From JASLBX01 sp036374175 (GTDB lineage: Bacteria; Actinomycetota; Actinomycetes; Jiangellales; Jiangellaceae): a stretch of 64,000 nucleotides of DNA. Position numbers and translations under genes: made by a program. Numbering within the stretch: the stretch's first letter is position 1; each line of letters begins with the position of its first letter. The stretch covers positions 1 to 64,000 of the forward strand of contig DASUUH010000125.1 of assembly GCA_036374175.1 (NCBI GenBank), written 5' to 3'. The notes under the pieces were generated by a model that saw only the letters and a program-made list of their open reading frames with translations, did no database searches and was not told where the DNA came from. Below are positions 15,080-23,984 of the stretch, piece by piece.

Positions 15080-15835
15080 CTACCCGAGCTCAGACGGCCG
15101 GCCAGTAAGCAGCGCTGTCGCCTGCCCGGTGTCGTCGTGCGCCGCCACCACCTCGGCTACCGCCTCCAGCCGTTCGTCACCCGGAAACAGTCCCGGCGGC
15201 AGTACGGATGCGACCGTAGCCGCGACGGTTCTGCTGTCCGATCGTCCAACAGCGTCGGCGGCCGTGTCGCGCACCAGACCGGGGTCTCCTTGGGCGATCC
15301 GGGCGAGCAACTGCACGACCGGTGCGTCCGCCGAGGCAAGCTCAGCGATCACAGCCGGCTCGCCAAGCACGGACCCGGATGCCAGGCTTTGGGCGACCTG
15401 TGGGTGTTCAAGGGCGCGCCGCCGGCTACGGGCCACCTCCCCGTCGGGCTCTTCCCGGAGAACCTGGATCGGTTCGCTGGTGAGCATCTCCCCAGGTGTC
15501 GGGGTGAACTCGCCAACCAGAACGTACGCACCCGCAACCGGAAAGAGAGGTTGGAGACCGGCCATGGTCAGCACCATTGCCGCACCCTCGACCGCCTGGC
15601 CGGGGGCGAGTTCCACCTGGCGAAGTCCGCTATCCACCGGCCACGGCCAGCCGGCCCGGCGGGCGGTGCCGTCAGGGCCTCGAACGACCACGTCCAGATC
15701 GCCCTCCAGCAGATTCAGCCGGCTGCTCGTCGTCACAACGTCCGGCCCGTCGTTCACCAGCCGGGCCGTCACCACGAGCACCTCGTCGAGCGGCACCCGG
15801 CTGGGCGCACTGAGTTGGAGCCGGAGCCCGGTCAC
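15080..15835 (-). CDS. Homologue of the C-terminal domain of the upstream metzincin-like protein
   Basis: 251-aa soluble protein. It starts at GTG 15835 inside the stop of the upstream gene (GTGA), so the two are translationally coupled. Residues 1-95 form an Ig-like domain starting 'LRLQLSAPSRVPLDEVLVVT' with 'SSRLNLLEGDLDVVVRGPDG'; the upstream protein has 'LRLEIRLPEEVFVGEYITAD' and 'STRLNLAEGDLRMLHIRPDG' at the same relative place. The rest is helical, with 'ARIAQGDPGLVRDTAADAVG' suggesting an armadillo/HEAT-like arrangement. No signal peptide. Function unknown; probably a binding partner or regulatory subunit for the upstream protein. Confidence 0.6.
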   Translation of the reverse strand: MTGLRLQLSAPSRVPLDEVLVVTARLVNDGPDVVTTSSRLNLLEGDLDVVVRGPDGTARRAGWPWPVDSGLRQVELAPGQAVEGAAMVLTMAGLQPLFPVAGAYVLVGEFTPTPGEMLTSEPIQVLREEPDGEVARSRRRALEHPQVAQSLASGSVLGEPAVIAELASADAPVVQLLARIAQGDPGLVRDTAADAVGRSDSRTVAATVASVLPPGLFPGDERLEAVAEVVAAHDDTGQATALLTGRPSELG

Positions 15836-18123
15836 CGTGCCGCCGGGGTGACGAAGTCTTCGGCGATGGCTTCGGCGCGGGTGATGTCGGCACTTCGCTT
15901 GCGACCGCGTTTGGCTCTTGTCAACGCGTCGGCGACCACGGGAGCCTCCCGCTCGATCGGGCTGGCGACGGTGGCCGCGAGCCTGACAAGATCTTCGGCT
16001 GATCGGCCCTGCGCCGCGAGATCGAGATAGTGCTTCGCCTGCTCGGCATCAGCGTCGCGGGTGGCGTCGGTATCGCGGTAGTCGACGTGCGCACGAGCGA
16101 ACGCGTTGGCAAGCACCAGCGCCGCGGCGGCCCCGGTGTCGGAATCGGCGCGTTCCTCCGCAAGGGTGGCAAGCCGGGTTCGCGCGGCGTCGTCGCGGCC
16201 GAAGTCGCCCAGCGCGAACGCGCGTCCTACACCGGCATCCAACACGGCACTAGCGATCTCGCGCTCCGTCTCCGTCACTGCCGTTCGCGCCCACACGGTC
16301 ACCAGCGGGCTGCGCACCGCAGTGTAGCCGTCGACGTCGAATTCGGCGCGGACCTGGTGTTTGCCGGGTTCTTCGAAGGTCACACCCTCGCTGGTGAAAA
16401 AGACCTGCATCCGACCGGTGAGCGACTCGCCGGGCGGCAGTGTCGTCGTCTCACGCGGGCCGCAGGCAACAACGATGTCGCGGACCTGCTCGACGTCGCC
16501 GTCGGGACGGATATGCAACATACGCAGGTCGCCCTCAGCCAGGTTGAGCCTCGTGCTCACCTCTCGCGGCGCATCGCTCACGTTGGTGACGACGACGTCG
16601 GCCGTGATGTACTCCCCCACGAACACTTCCTCCGGCAGCCTGATCTCAAGTCGCAGCCCGTTCGTATCGTCCTCGTTGACGAACCCCTCAGCATCTGTCG
16701 GTGCCGGTAGACCTGCTGAAAGGCTGCCGTGGCCCCATCCGAATGGCTTCCACCCCGGCCGCACCTGCGGATCCGGCGAATGCACCAGGGAGGACACGTC
16801 GTGGGGCGCGAAGTTGAAGCCCGCATTACCGGGATACGGATTAGCCGCCGTGGCGAACCCCATCACATCTCCCGTCTGATTCATGATCTCGATACCGACG
16901 GGAGGCGCGTGCACGTCATGTTTCGGATGGAACAGGTTCAGCGCGTGACCCGCTTCGTGGACCAGCGTCCGCAGGAACGCCGCAGGTACCTCGTCGAGTG
17001 GCCGGTTGCGAGCGCCGGCCTCGATGATCGGCAGATTGCCAAGCGTCGCGTCGGCGAACCCGACGGCTCCTTCTCGTGGCACCGCGTCCTGGTCGAACAT
17101 GATGCCGAACAGGCCGCCCTGGGCCGATCCGACGAGCAACCACAGCCGCCACGCGTCGGCGGTGCCAGGTCCGCGATGTGTGGCCAGTAACGTCTGAAGC
17201 TCCGCGTTCGTCAGGGAGGCGTCCTCCGGCACGTTGATCTCGTCGACTGTGACGGGGACGTCCCAACCAGCGCTGGCATAGATGTGCTGGAACGTGGTGG
17301 TGACGCCACCCGCGATCACGGCCGACGCCGGCCAGGTCCGGTTTGTCATGGCGTCAACCTCGACCCGGCAACCGCGGTACAGGTTCGAGGTCTTGACGGC
17401 CCGGACGTCGTGCCGTCGACCGCCGATGGTGGCCGTTCCGGCCATTCGTGACGGCAGTCCGCCCGGGTTGGCCAGCGGCCGGCGACATCTCAGCTCGATG
17501 CTGCCGGTGTCGGTCGAAATGAACTCCTGGCTGATCCGGTCCCACAGGTGCCTGACGAACGTGAAACTGAGAACGCCGCCTTGGTAGGTGACTCCGGTCG
17601 AGCGGAAGTACCACGAGTATTCGTTCCCGGGCAGTTGCGGGTACCACGCGACTCTCGGTGCACCGTGCGCGCCAGTGCCGGGCCTGGCGCCGGGCCGATC
17701 CTGGCCTTCCTCCACGTCGGCCGCGGCATCGAGGTGCGGCAACAGCCGTCCGAAGGGCGGCCCGAACGGTGGCCCGCTGATCCGGCGGACGTAGATGTCA
17801 CCGCTGATCAGCAGCGAAGACGGCCCGACCTGGATGCGCATCGGCCCACGGATCTCGGACCGAAACATGACCGGCCCCACCGGGCGCGGCGTGATCTGGA
17901 TCAGCCATGATCCGTTCAGGACCTGGAGCGGACATGCCCTGGCCCGCGAGCCAGGCGGGATCACCGGTCCCATCGGCCCTGGCAGCCGTCGGCCGAGAAG
18001 GTCGGCCGTGACACCTAGCTGGTCGTCAACGAGTTGCCCGTGTTCGTCGAATACGAACGGGCCCTCGTCGCCGCAGTTGCAGTCGTCGTGCTGACCAAGT
18101 GGCGTTTCGTCCAGGCCGTTCAT
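15832..18123 (-). CDS. Metzincin-like zinc metalloprotease with C-terminal Ig-like and helical domain
   Basis: 763 aa from ATG 18123. Residues 389-399 read 'HEAGHALNLFH', an HExxHxxxxxH zinc site, and 'IEIMNQTGDVMGF' about 25 residues later may supply the Met-turn. The N-terminal 380 residues contain Cys-rich 'HDDCNCGDEGP', a Pro/Arg-rich linker and beta-rich segments; after the zinc site come an Ig-like domain at about 520-640 and a helical tail. There is no signal peptide, which is odd for a metzincin. The Gly usually between the last His residues is Asn396. The start is chosen because upstream sequence is Thr/Arg-rich and unlike the rest. Substrate unknown. Confidence 0.7.
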   Translation of the reverse strand: MNGLDETPLGQHDDCNCGDEGPFVFDEHGQLVDDQLGVTADLLGRRLPGPMGPVIPPGSRARACPLQVLNGSWLIQITPRPVGPVMFRSEIRGPMRIQVGPSSLLISGDIYVRRISGPPFGPPFGRLLPHLDAAADVEEGQDRPGARPGTGAHGAPRVAWYPQLPGNEYSWYFRSTGVTYQGGVLSFTFVRHLWDRISQEFISTDTGSIELRCRRPLANPGGLPSRMAGTATIGGRRHDVRAVKTSNLYRGCRVEVDAMTNRTWPASAVIAGGVTTTFQHIYASAGWDVPVTVDEINVPEDASLTNAELQTLLATHRGPGTADAWRLWLLVGSAQGGLFGIMFDQDAVPREGAVGFADATLGNLPIIEAGARNRPLDEVPAAFLRTLVHEAGHALNLFHPKHDVHAPPVGIEIMNQTGDVMGFATAANPYPGNAGFNFAPHDVSSLVHSPDPQVRPGWKPFGWGHGSLSAGLPAPTDAEGFVNEDDTNGLRLEIRLPEEVFVGEYITADVVVTNVSDAPREVSTRLNLAEGDLRMLHIRPDGDVEQVRDIVVACGPRETTTLPPGESLTGRMQVFFTSEGVTFEEPGKHQVRAEFDVDGYTAVRSPLVTVWARTAVTETEREIASAVLDAGVGRAFALGDFGRDDAARTRLATLAEERADSDTGAAAALVLANAFARAHVDYRDTDATRDADAEQAKHYLDLAAQGRSAEDLVRLAATVASPIEREAPVVADALTRAKRGRKRSADITRAEAIAEDFVTPAAR

Positions 18124-18231
18124 GGTGCACCCCCGTGGCTCCCCCGTGCAGCGCACCGCCCGAGTCGTCGGCGTGGCTGACTCCCCCACCGTCACCCAGC
18201 CCCAGAGGCATGTCAAGTGGGTGGGCGCGGG

Positions 18232-19665
18232 TCAAGTGGGCAGTTGAAGGGCCAGCAGGCAGATGTCATCCTCCGGTGTCGATTCGAGCGCAATCGTGAG
18301 CGCCGTGTCGCACAGCTCGTTGATGGCCGACGCTGGTCGGCTCATGAGGTCCTGGAGCACGGTCAGCCCTTCATCCAGGTGGCGGTCACGGCGTTCGATG
18401 AGACCGTCGGTGTACAGCAGCACGGTCGAGCCGGCGTCGAGCCGCACAACACTTTCGTCACGGCTGGCGGCAGGGAGCCCGACCCCGATGGGGGCCGACA
18501 GGCCGTCGACCAAGTACATAGCCGGCTTGCCGCGCCGCACCACCAGCGGAGGTGGGTGTCCGGCGTTGGCGTATCGGAACTGACCGTCGGGATCGACGAT
18601 GGCGTATATCAGAGTCGCTATCCGCTCCCCGGTGATCGTCGGCAACAGCCCGTCGGCGCGCTCGAGGACCTTGCTGGGCGAGTACCCCTCGGTGGCATAT
18701 GCGCGCAGGGCGACCCGCAGCTGGCCCATGAATGCCGCAGCGGCAAGCCCGTGGCCCATCACATCCCCGATTACGAGGCCGACGCGTCCGCCACTGAGCT
18801 CGATCACGTCGTACCAGTCGCCACCCACACCGCTGCGCCCTCCGCTCGGGCGGTAGCGGACCTGCACGGCGAATCTGTCGAGGGCCGGCACGCTGGCCGG
18901 CAGCAAGCCGCTTTGGAGCGTAAGGGCAGCCTGGTGTTCGTGCTCGTAGACCAACGCGTTACGCACCGAGGTAGCGGACAGTCGCGCGAACTGCACGAGC
19001 AGTGCCTCGTCGAACGCTGTGAATGATCGATCCTTCCACACGCTGATCAGGCCAGCCTCGTCGGTGACGTCAAGGTCCGGTTCTAACCTGGCCGCCAACC
19101 AGTGAGTTGGTGTCGGCAAGTCCCATACCCCACGCGCTGTCCGACTGGCCGGAGGCAGTTCGGTGGTCAAGACCGCGGACGGTGGCGGGATGGTGCCGGC
19201 CGTGGCGATCTGGGAACCCAACCGGATGTGGACGCCCTGTGCTTCCAAGAGGCGGGCGGCGTCCTCAGCGAGTGAGAGCAGGCGCTTGTCCTCCGATTGC
19301 TCGACGCGCATTTCGACGAACCGGTCCGCGAGCGCTTGCAGCCGGCCCACATGCGCCTGCTCGACGGCAACTCGCTCCGCCGCCTCGACAAAGCCCCGCG
19401 TGGCCATGTCCAAGGCGGCGAGACTTTGTAGCAGGAATGGCAGCGCACGATCGTGTAACGACTCGGGTCCGTCCCGTTTGCCCTTGGCCAGCTCCCGCAC
19501 GCTGCGATGGTGTAGCTCGGCGACATCGAGCACGCTCAGGCCTACCGCCAGCGCCCGCCGGCCCAGATCATGAGCCTCCTCGAGACTCGACTCGCGGCCG
19601 CTTCGGGCATAGTCCGCCAGCGCCGATGCATATCCGCGCTCAAACCGGCCTACGGTGCCGTTCAC
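18232..19665 (-). CDS. RsbU-like PP2C (SpoIIE) phosphatase
   Basis: 477-aa output phosphatase of the stressosome module. Residues 1-80 resemble the RsbU N-terminal RsbT-binding domain ('YASALADYARSGRESSLEEA'); a GAF-like segment follows ('RLLEAQGVHIRLGSQIA'); residues about 265-477 are a SpoIIE domain with 'GGDWYDVIELSGGRVGLVIG', 'DVMGHGLAAAAFM', 'YANAGHPPPLV' and 'LLYTDGLIERR'. The acidic residues bind Mn/Mg. It would dephosphorylate a STAS anti-anti-sigma factor. Start GTG 19665 follows GAGGAGGGCGGA and overlaps the previous stop (GTGA). Confidence 0.85.
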   Translation of the reverse strand: MNGTVGRFERGYASALADYARSGRESSLEEAHDLGRRALAVGLSVLDVAELHHRSVRELAKGKRDGPESLHDRALPFLLQSLAALDMATRGFVEAAERVAVEQAHVGRLQALADRFVEMRVEQSEDKRLLSLAEDAARLLEAQGVHIRLGSQIATAGTIPPPSAVLTTELPPASRTARGVWDLPTPTHWLAARLEPDLDVTDEAGLISVWKDRSFTAFDEALLVQFARLSATSVRNALVYEHEHQAALTLQSGLLPASVPALDRFAVQVRYRPSGGRSGVGGDWYDVIELSGGRVGLVIGDVMGHGLAAAAFMGQLRVALRAYATEGYSPSKVLERADGLLPTITGERIATLIYAIVDPDGQFRYANAGHPPPLVVRRGKPAMYLVDGLSAPIGVGLPAASRDESVVRLDAGSTVLLYTDGLIERRDRHLDEGLTVLQDLMSRPASAINELCDTALTIALESTPEDDICLLALQLPT

Positions 19666-20285
19666 TTCCGCCCTCCTCGGTAGCGGACGACAAGAGCAAG
19701 GCTGTCGTCGGTACCGGTGGCGTACGTCGACAAGATGTCCGCCGCAATCTGACTCGCCGGCGCGCTGAGATCGGGACGCTCGGCAAACCCTGCGGCCAGC
19801 CCGTCTGTGCCGACGAGGAGGAGATCGCCGGTCCTTATCGCCTGCCGGCTCGGCTGCAACCTCGGTGGCAAGACGTCGCCGACTATCCCGCTGCGCAGCA
19901 TCGCGGCACCCACGGTGCGCGGCGCGGCGGGCGCTGCTCTCACTACGAACGCGTTCACGTTGCCCACGCCCAACCAGTCCACCCATTCCTCGGCCACATG
20001 GACCGCTACCAGGGTCATCGCGACGCCGCGGGTGCGGCCGAGCGTCTGGTGACACAACCTGAACAGCACATCCAACGACCCGGCCGGATTGTCACTGATG
20101 GCCGCGGCAGCACGGTGCGCGGCCGCGGCGGCTGGCGCACCGTGTCCGAGCCCGTCGATGACGCCGAACAGGATTCGATTTCCGCTGTCGACAAGCAGCC
20201 ACTGGTCGCCACATTCGACCTCGTCCGGGTGGGCTAAGCCTGCCACTGCCCACTCCAGACCGGCGACGTAGCCGCTGTCACGCAT
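19662..20285 (-). CDS. RsbX-like PP2C phosphatase
   Basis: 207-aa single SpoIIE/PP2C domain without N-terminal sensor: 'GDQWLLVDSGNRILFGVIDG' then 'LGHGAPAAAAAHRA', 'WLGVGNVNAFVVRA' and 'LLVGTDGLAAGFAERP', ending 'GTDDSLALVVRYRGG'. In Bacillus, RsbX resets the stressosome by dephosphorylating RsbR and RsbS. Its place between the RsbT-like kinase and the RsbU-like phosphatase agrees. It overlaps both neighbours (8 bases with rsbT-like, 4 with rsbU-like), so the five genes are one translationally coupled operon. Confidence 0.85.
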   Translation of the reverse strand: MRDSGYVAGLEWAVAGLAHPDEVECGDQWLLVDSGNRILFGVIDGLGHGAPAAAAAHRAAAAISDNPAGSLDVLFRLCHQTLGRTRGVAMTLVAVHVAEEWVDWLGVGNVNAFVVRAAPAAPRTVGAAMLRSGIVGDVLPPRLQPSRQAIRTGDLLLVGTDGLAAGFAERPDLSAPASQIAADILSTYATGTDDSLALVVRYRGGRK

Positions 20286-20700
20286 CCAGCGGTGCCCACT
20301 TCCGCATCACGACCGTGGTCCCGACGCCGTCATCGGATCGGATCTCGAACTCGTCCATCAGCCTTCGTGCACCCGGCAGACCGAGCCCCAACCCTCCGGA
20401 GGTCGAGTAGCCATCTTCCAGGGCCCGCTCGATGTGTTCGATGCCCGGGCCCTGATCCGCCGCCTCCACCACAAGGACCGAACGGCGCTTGCGGATCTCG
20501 ACGTAGAAGCGCACCTCCCCCTTTTCGGCATAGCTTGTGATGTTGCGGGTGACCTCCGAGATCGCCGTAGCGATCATGGTGACGTCGGTCAAGGAGAATC
20601 CCAGCCGCCGAGCCAGGTCGCGACCGGCCTCACGGGCTACCACGATGTCATCCGCCCTGTCGACGGGCACGACAAGCTCAGGCGTCATCAGCGGCGCCAC
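20278..20700 (-). CDS. RsbT-like serine/threonine kinase
   Basis: 140-aa GHKL kinase. N-box 'MIATAISEVTRNITSYAEKG', G1 'VEAADQGPGIEHIERAL' and G2 'STSGGLGLGLPGARRLMDEF' are intact and characteristic of RsbT ('DQGPGI', 'GLGLGLPG'). RsbT phosphorylates RsbS and RsbR and, when released from the stressosome, activates RsbU. It follows rsbS-like with overlap: GTG 20700 or ATG 20688 both lie inside the end of the previous gene. The GTG start gives 'MAPLMTPELVVPV', the ATG start 'MTPELVVPV'. Confidence 0.9.
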   Translation of the reverse strand: MAPLMTPELVVPVDRADDIVVAREAGRDLARRLGFSLTDVTMIATAISEVTRNITSYAEKGEVRFYVEIRKRRSVLVVEAADQGPGIEHIERALEDGYSTSGGLGLGLPGARRLMDEFEIRSDDGVGTTVVMRKWAPLDA

Positions 20701-21052
20701 TCGCGGTGCGGCGATTGAGATAGGCCAGGCCCTCCTCGAGATCGAGGGCAGTGTGGATGTCCTCGAACGTAAGTCCCAGCTGAACCATCGCGAACGCGAC
20801 CTCCGGCTGGATACCCGCGATGATCGTGTCGGCGCCCCGAAGCCGGGTCATGTGCGCGATGGTCCGCAACGTACGGCCGGCGAAGGAGTCCATGACGTTC
20901 AAGGCCGTGACATCGACCACGATGCCGGTCGCTCGAACCCTGCTGACTTGCTCCATCAGCTCTACCTGAAGCTGCTGGGCGTCGCTGTCGCTCATCGCGG
21001 ACTGGATCGTCGCGATCAAGAAGGATCCCTGCTTGAGGATGGGTATCGGCAT
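20678..21052 (-). CDS. RsbS-like STAS protein
   Basis: 124-aa single STAS domain starting 'MPIPILKQGSFLIATIQSAM'. The phosphoacceptor Ser is in 'VTALNVMDSFAGRTLRTIAH', matching the RsbS 'DSFAGR' motif. RsbS forms the stressosome core together with RsbR and holds RsbT until phosphorylated. ATG 21052 is the only good in-frame start, 16 bases after the RsbR-like stop. Confidence 0.9.
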   Translation of the reverse strand: MPIPILKQGSFLIATIQSAMSDSDAQQLQVELMEQVSRVRATGIVVDVTALNVMDSFAGRTLRTIAHMTRLRGADTIIAGIQPEVAFAMVQLGLTFEDIHTALDLEEGLAYLNRRTASGAADDA

Positions 21053-21068
21053 CGGCGCGTCCGTCAGG

Positions 21069-21971
21069 TCATCGGTTGTCGGCCGAAGACCCGCGTGCCG
21101 GCCCGAGCCCGTAACCCAGCATTCGCTCCGCCTCCTCGATCCCGCCCTGCAGGTCACCGACGGCGGTCATCATCGAAAGGTCGACACCGATCGTGACGAG
21201 GGTCAGCGCGATCTCCGACGACAGGCCGGTGATGATGACGCTGGCACCCATCAGCTTGCATGCCTCGACCGTCTGTACCAGATGATTCGCAACTGTCGAA
21301 TCGATCTCTGGTACACCGGTCACGTCGATTACTACAACTTTGGCACGATTCGTCCGGATGGCTCTGAGCAGTTGTTCGGTGAGCTGCCGCGCTCGCTGCC
21401 CGTCCAGCGCGCCGATCATCGGCAGGATCAGCAGTCGTTCTCGGACCTGAAGCACAGGTGTGGAAAGCTCGCGGATCGCATCCTGCTGCTGGTGAATGAC
21501 TCGCTCCCGCTCCTGTACGAAGCTAACGCCGACCGTGCTGGCGATCCGGTTCGCGGCCGGCTCGTAGGCGTCCAGCACGCTCTTGAACAGCTCGAAGTCG
21601 TTGTGGTACTTCTCGAACAGAGACCGCGCCAAAACGTCCCGCAGCAGCAGCACGATGCCGAGCACTTCCTCGGTCTCCACACCGCGCGGGATGATGCGCT
21701 CGGAAAGGTCGCGTGCGTACTCCTGAAGCGCTTCGACGCTCCCGGTCTCCAGCACCTCGATGTAGTTGTCGTACACCGACGTCGCCTCGGAGAAGATCTC
21801 CTCCGGCGTCATGGCGGTCAGCAGCTGTGCCTCGGTGATCCGCCGAGCCCACTCCTCCCGGAGAACGGTCCGGTTCGTCCGAAGGTGCTGCACCAGCTCC
21901 GGGAGGAGGGCGTCTGTCGACCTGTCGTTCACCGCTGGCGCCGGCACGGAGGCGTCCGGTTCAGCCGCCAT
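21069..21971 (-). CDS. RsbR-like stressosome sensor with C-terminal STAS domain
   Basis: 300-aa protein, ATG 21971 preceded by GGAGGAACG. The N-terminal 170 residues are helical ('LVQHLRTNRTVLREEWARRI', 'LLRDVLARSLFEKYHNDFEL'), like the RsbRD-type sensor domain rather than a globin with heme His. The STAS domain (about 185-290) starts 'STPVLQVRERLLILPMIGAL' and has the phosphoacceptor region 'VPEIDSTVANHL'. It would form the outer turrets of the stressosome. First gene of the five-gene operon; the signal it senses is unknown. Confidence 0.85.
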   Translation of the reverse strand: MAAEPDASVPAPAVNDRSTDALLPELVQHLRTNRTVLREEWARRITEAQLLTAMTPEEIFSEATSVYDNYIEVLETGSVEALQEYARDLSERIIPRGVETEEVLGIVLLLRDVLARSLFEKYHNDFELFKSVLDAYEPAANRIASTVGVSFVQERERVIHQQQDAIRELSTPVLQVRERLLILPMIGALDGQRARQLTEQLLRAIRTNRAKVVVIDVTGVPEIDSTVANHLVQTVEACKLMGASVIITGLSSEIALTLVTIGVDLSMMTAVGDLQGGIEEAERMLGYGLGPARGSSADNR

Positions 21972-22085
21972 CGTTCCTCCAGCTCTCCGTCCGACGAACG
22001 CGATCGCTGACCCATGGTCAGCAACTCGACTGCAGCGTACCCACCGCACCCGCAGTCCATGTCTCCAACTGCGTGAGGCTTGCGT

Positions 22086-23309
22086 TCAATCGCCGAGCTG
22101 GGCCAGGAGTACGCCAGGGTCACGCAAGCGGGCGAGATCGGCGCGCCCAGCTGACACGATCTGCCGGATCGGCTCGATGGCGTCCCAGTCGTTGGCATGC
22201 ATGCCGGCCAGCACAGTGCCGTCCTTGAGCCAGAAGGCGGTGAAGGTGCGCCGTGCCACATCGCCACGGAGCACGACTTCGTCGTACCCGGCGGGCCCGA
22301 TGCTGCCCACGTACTCCATTCCAAGGTCGTACTGGTCGGTGAAGAAGTACGGCAGGCGGTCATAGGGCTCCCCGGCGCCGAGCATGTTCCGCGCCGCAGC
22401 GAGACCTTGTGCGATGGCGTTGTCCCAGTGCTCGACACGCAGGTGCCGACCGAGCCTTGGGTGGTAGGCGTTGGCGACGTCACCTGCGGCGAACACGTCC
22501 AGATGTGACGTACGGAGGTGCTCGTCGACGACGATGCCGTTGTCGACCTTCAAACCCGCTGCTTCGGCCAGTGCGGTACTGGGCGTTGCCCCGACGCCGA
22601 CGACCACGAGATCGGCCGCCAGGGCGGCGCCGTCACCGAGCCGCACCACCGCCAGCCCGGCATCGGCCTCCACCGAGGTGACAGAGGCGTTGGTACGAAG
22701 ATCCACGCCGTGTGAGCGGTGCAGATCGGCGAAGACCCGGGCTACCTCCGGGCCGAGCACTCGCACCAGCGGTGCCTCGAGCGCCTCAACGACCACGACC
22801 TCACAGCCGGCGTTGCGTGCGGCAGCGGCGACCTCGAGTCCGATCCATCCGCCGCCGATCACGGCAACGCGCCGACCGGGCTGCAACGTCGAGCGGATCC
22901 GCTGGCTGTCCTCGATCGTGCGCAGGTACGTCACCGGTGCCTCGGTGTCGTGGACGACGGGCAATAGCCGAGGAGTCGCACCGGTTGCGATCAAGAGCCG
23001 GTCGAACCCGATCTGCTCCTGACCAACCGTGACGGTGTGGGCGTCGACGTCGACCGTCCCCGCCGGTTCCCCGAGCCGCAGGTCCACGTTCTGCTCGACG
23101 TACCACTCCCGCGCGTGAACGACGGCATTTTCCAGAGCCTCGGTCCCCAGCAGGTAACCCTTCGAGAGCGGCGGCCGCTCGTGGGGCAGGTGGTGCTCCT
23201 CGCCCACCAGGACGACACGACCGTCGAACCCGCCGTGACGCAGGCCTTCGGCGGCCTTGGCGGCGGCGAGCCCACCACCGACGATGACGAAAGTTTCACG
23301 GCCGGCCAT
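22086..23309 (-). CDS. NAD(P)/FAD-dependent oxidoreductase (ferredoxin reductase-like)
   Basis: 407-aa pyridine-nucleotide-disulfide oxidoreductase family flavoprotein. FAD motif 'VIVGGGLAAAKAAEGLRHGG', NAD(P) motif 'VAVIGGGWIGLEVAAAARNA', second FAD motif 'LDVFAAGDVANAYHP' and the C-terminal reductase domain 'RTFTAFWLKDGTVLAGMHAN'. No redox-active Cys pair, so it is of the rubredoxin/ferredoxin reductase type feeding electrons to a ferredoxin for P450s or dioxygenases. Its ATG overlaps the stop of folE by one base (23309), which puts both in one operon. No P450 or ferredoxin gene is visible. Confidence 0.85.
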   Translation of the reverse strand: MAGRETFVIVGGGLAAAKAAEGLRHGGFDGRVVLVGEEHHLPHERPPLSKGYLLGTEALENAVVHAREWYVEQNVDLRLGEPAGTVDVDAHTVTVGQEQIGFDRLLIATGATPRLLPVVHDTEAPVTYLRTIEDSQRIRSTLQPGRRVAVIGGGWIGLEVAAAARNAGCEVVVVEALEAPLVRVLGPEVARVFADLHRSHGVDLRTNASVTSVEADAGLAVVRLGDGAALAADLVVVGVGATPSTALAEAAGLKVDNGIVVDEHLRTSHLDVFAAGDVANAYHPRLGRHLRVEHWDNAIAQGLAAARNMLGAGEPYDRLPYFFTDQYDLGMEYVGSIGPAGYDEVVLRGDVARRTFTAFWLKDGTVLAGMHANDWDAIEPIRQIVSAGRADLARLRDPGVLLAQLGD

Positions 23310-23968
23310 CAGGACTCCTTCCGGCTGTGAACGAGCGAGATGAATTCCGCCCGGGAAGACGGGTCATCGCGAAGACACCCGAACAGGGCAGATGTCACCG
23401 TCCGTGCCCCGACCGCGCGAATGCCGCGCAGCGTCATGCAGCTGTGCTCGGCTTCGATGACGACGCCGACGCCGCGCGGCGCCAGCAGGTCTTGCAGACG
23501 CTCGGCGATCTGTTTGGTCAACCGCTCCTGGGTCTGCGCCCGCCGGCTGAAGAAGTCGACCAGGCGCGCGAACTTCGACAGGCCGAGGATCCGCGCGTCG
23601 GGGAGGTACCCGATGTGGGCGACGCCGACGAACGGCAGCATGTGGTGCTCACAAACCGAACGGACGGGGATGTCCTCGACCAGGACCAACTCGTCGTATT
23701 CCTGGCTGTTGGGGAAGGAGGTGAAGTCGAAGGCTTCGACCTTGAGCAACTCGGCGTAGGCTCGCGCCATCCGTCGCGGCGTGCCCGCCATGTCGTTGCT
23801 GTCGATAGGTTGGCCCAGGGCGACAAGCAGGTCGGCGGCCGCCTTTTCGGCGGCGGCCAGGTCGACCGGCGGTGCGTCGTGGATGATCCTGGGCCGCCAT
23901 GCCAGCACCGATGAGCCGGTGGCCGAGGATTTCCGGAGAGCCTCGTGCCCGTTCAGCTGAGGGGTCAT
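23309..23968 (-). CDS. folE: GTP cyclohydrolase I
   Basis: 219-aa FolE, converting GTP to 7,8-dihydroneopterin triphosphate, first step of folate and pterin synthesis. Zinc ligands are in 'RSVCEHHMLPFVGVAHIGYL' and 'EAEHSCMTLRGIRAVGART'; the N-terminal part is 'AAADLLVALGQPIDSNDMAG'. Actinobacteria usually carry folE next to ftsH and folP; here it pairs with a flavoprotein and sits apart from other folate genes, so it may be a second, specially regulated copy. In several bacteria folE paralogues belong to light- or stress-induced sets. ATG 23968 follows AAGGA. Confidence 0.9.
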   Translation of the reverse strand: MTPQLNGHEALRKSSATGSSVLAWRPRIIHDAPPVDLAAAEKAAADLLVALGQPIDSNDMAGTPRRMARAYAELLKVEAFDFTSFPNSQEYDELVLVEDIPVRSVCEHHMLPFVGVAHIGYLPDARILGLSKFARLVDFFSRRAQTQERLTKQIAERLQDLLAPRGVGVVIEAEHSCMTLRGIRAVGARTVTSALFGCLRDDPSSRAEFISLVHSRKES

Positions 23969-23984
23969 GTCGTCCTTCCCATCT

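Noticed and set aside
15044..16710. Plus-strand frames of 226-328 aa
   Set aside because: They mirror the coupled metzincin-like and domain-copy genes; no start signals or motifs.
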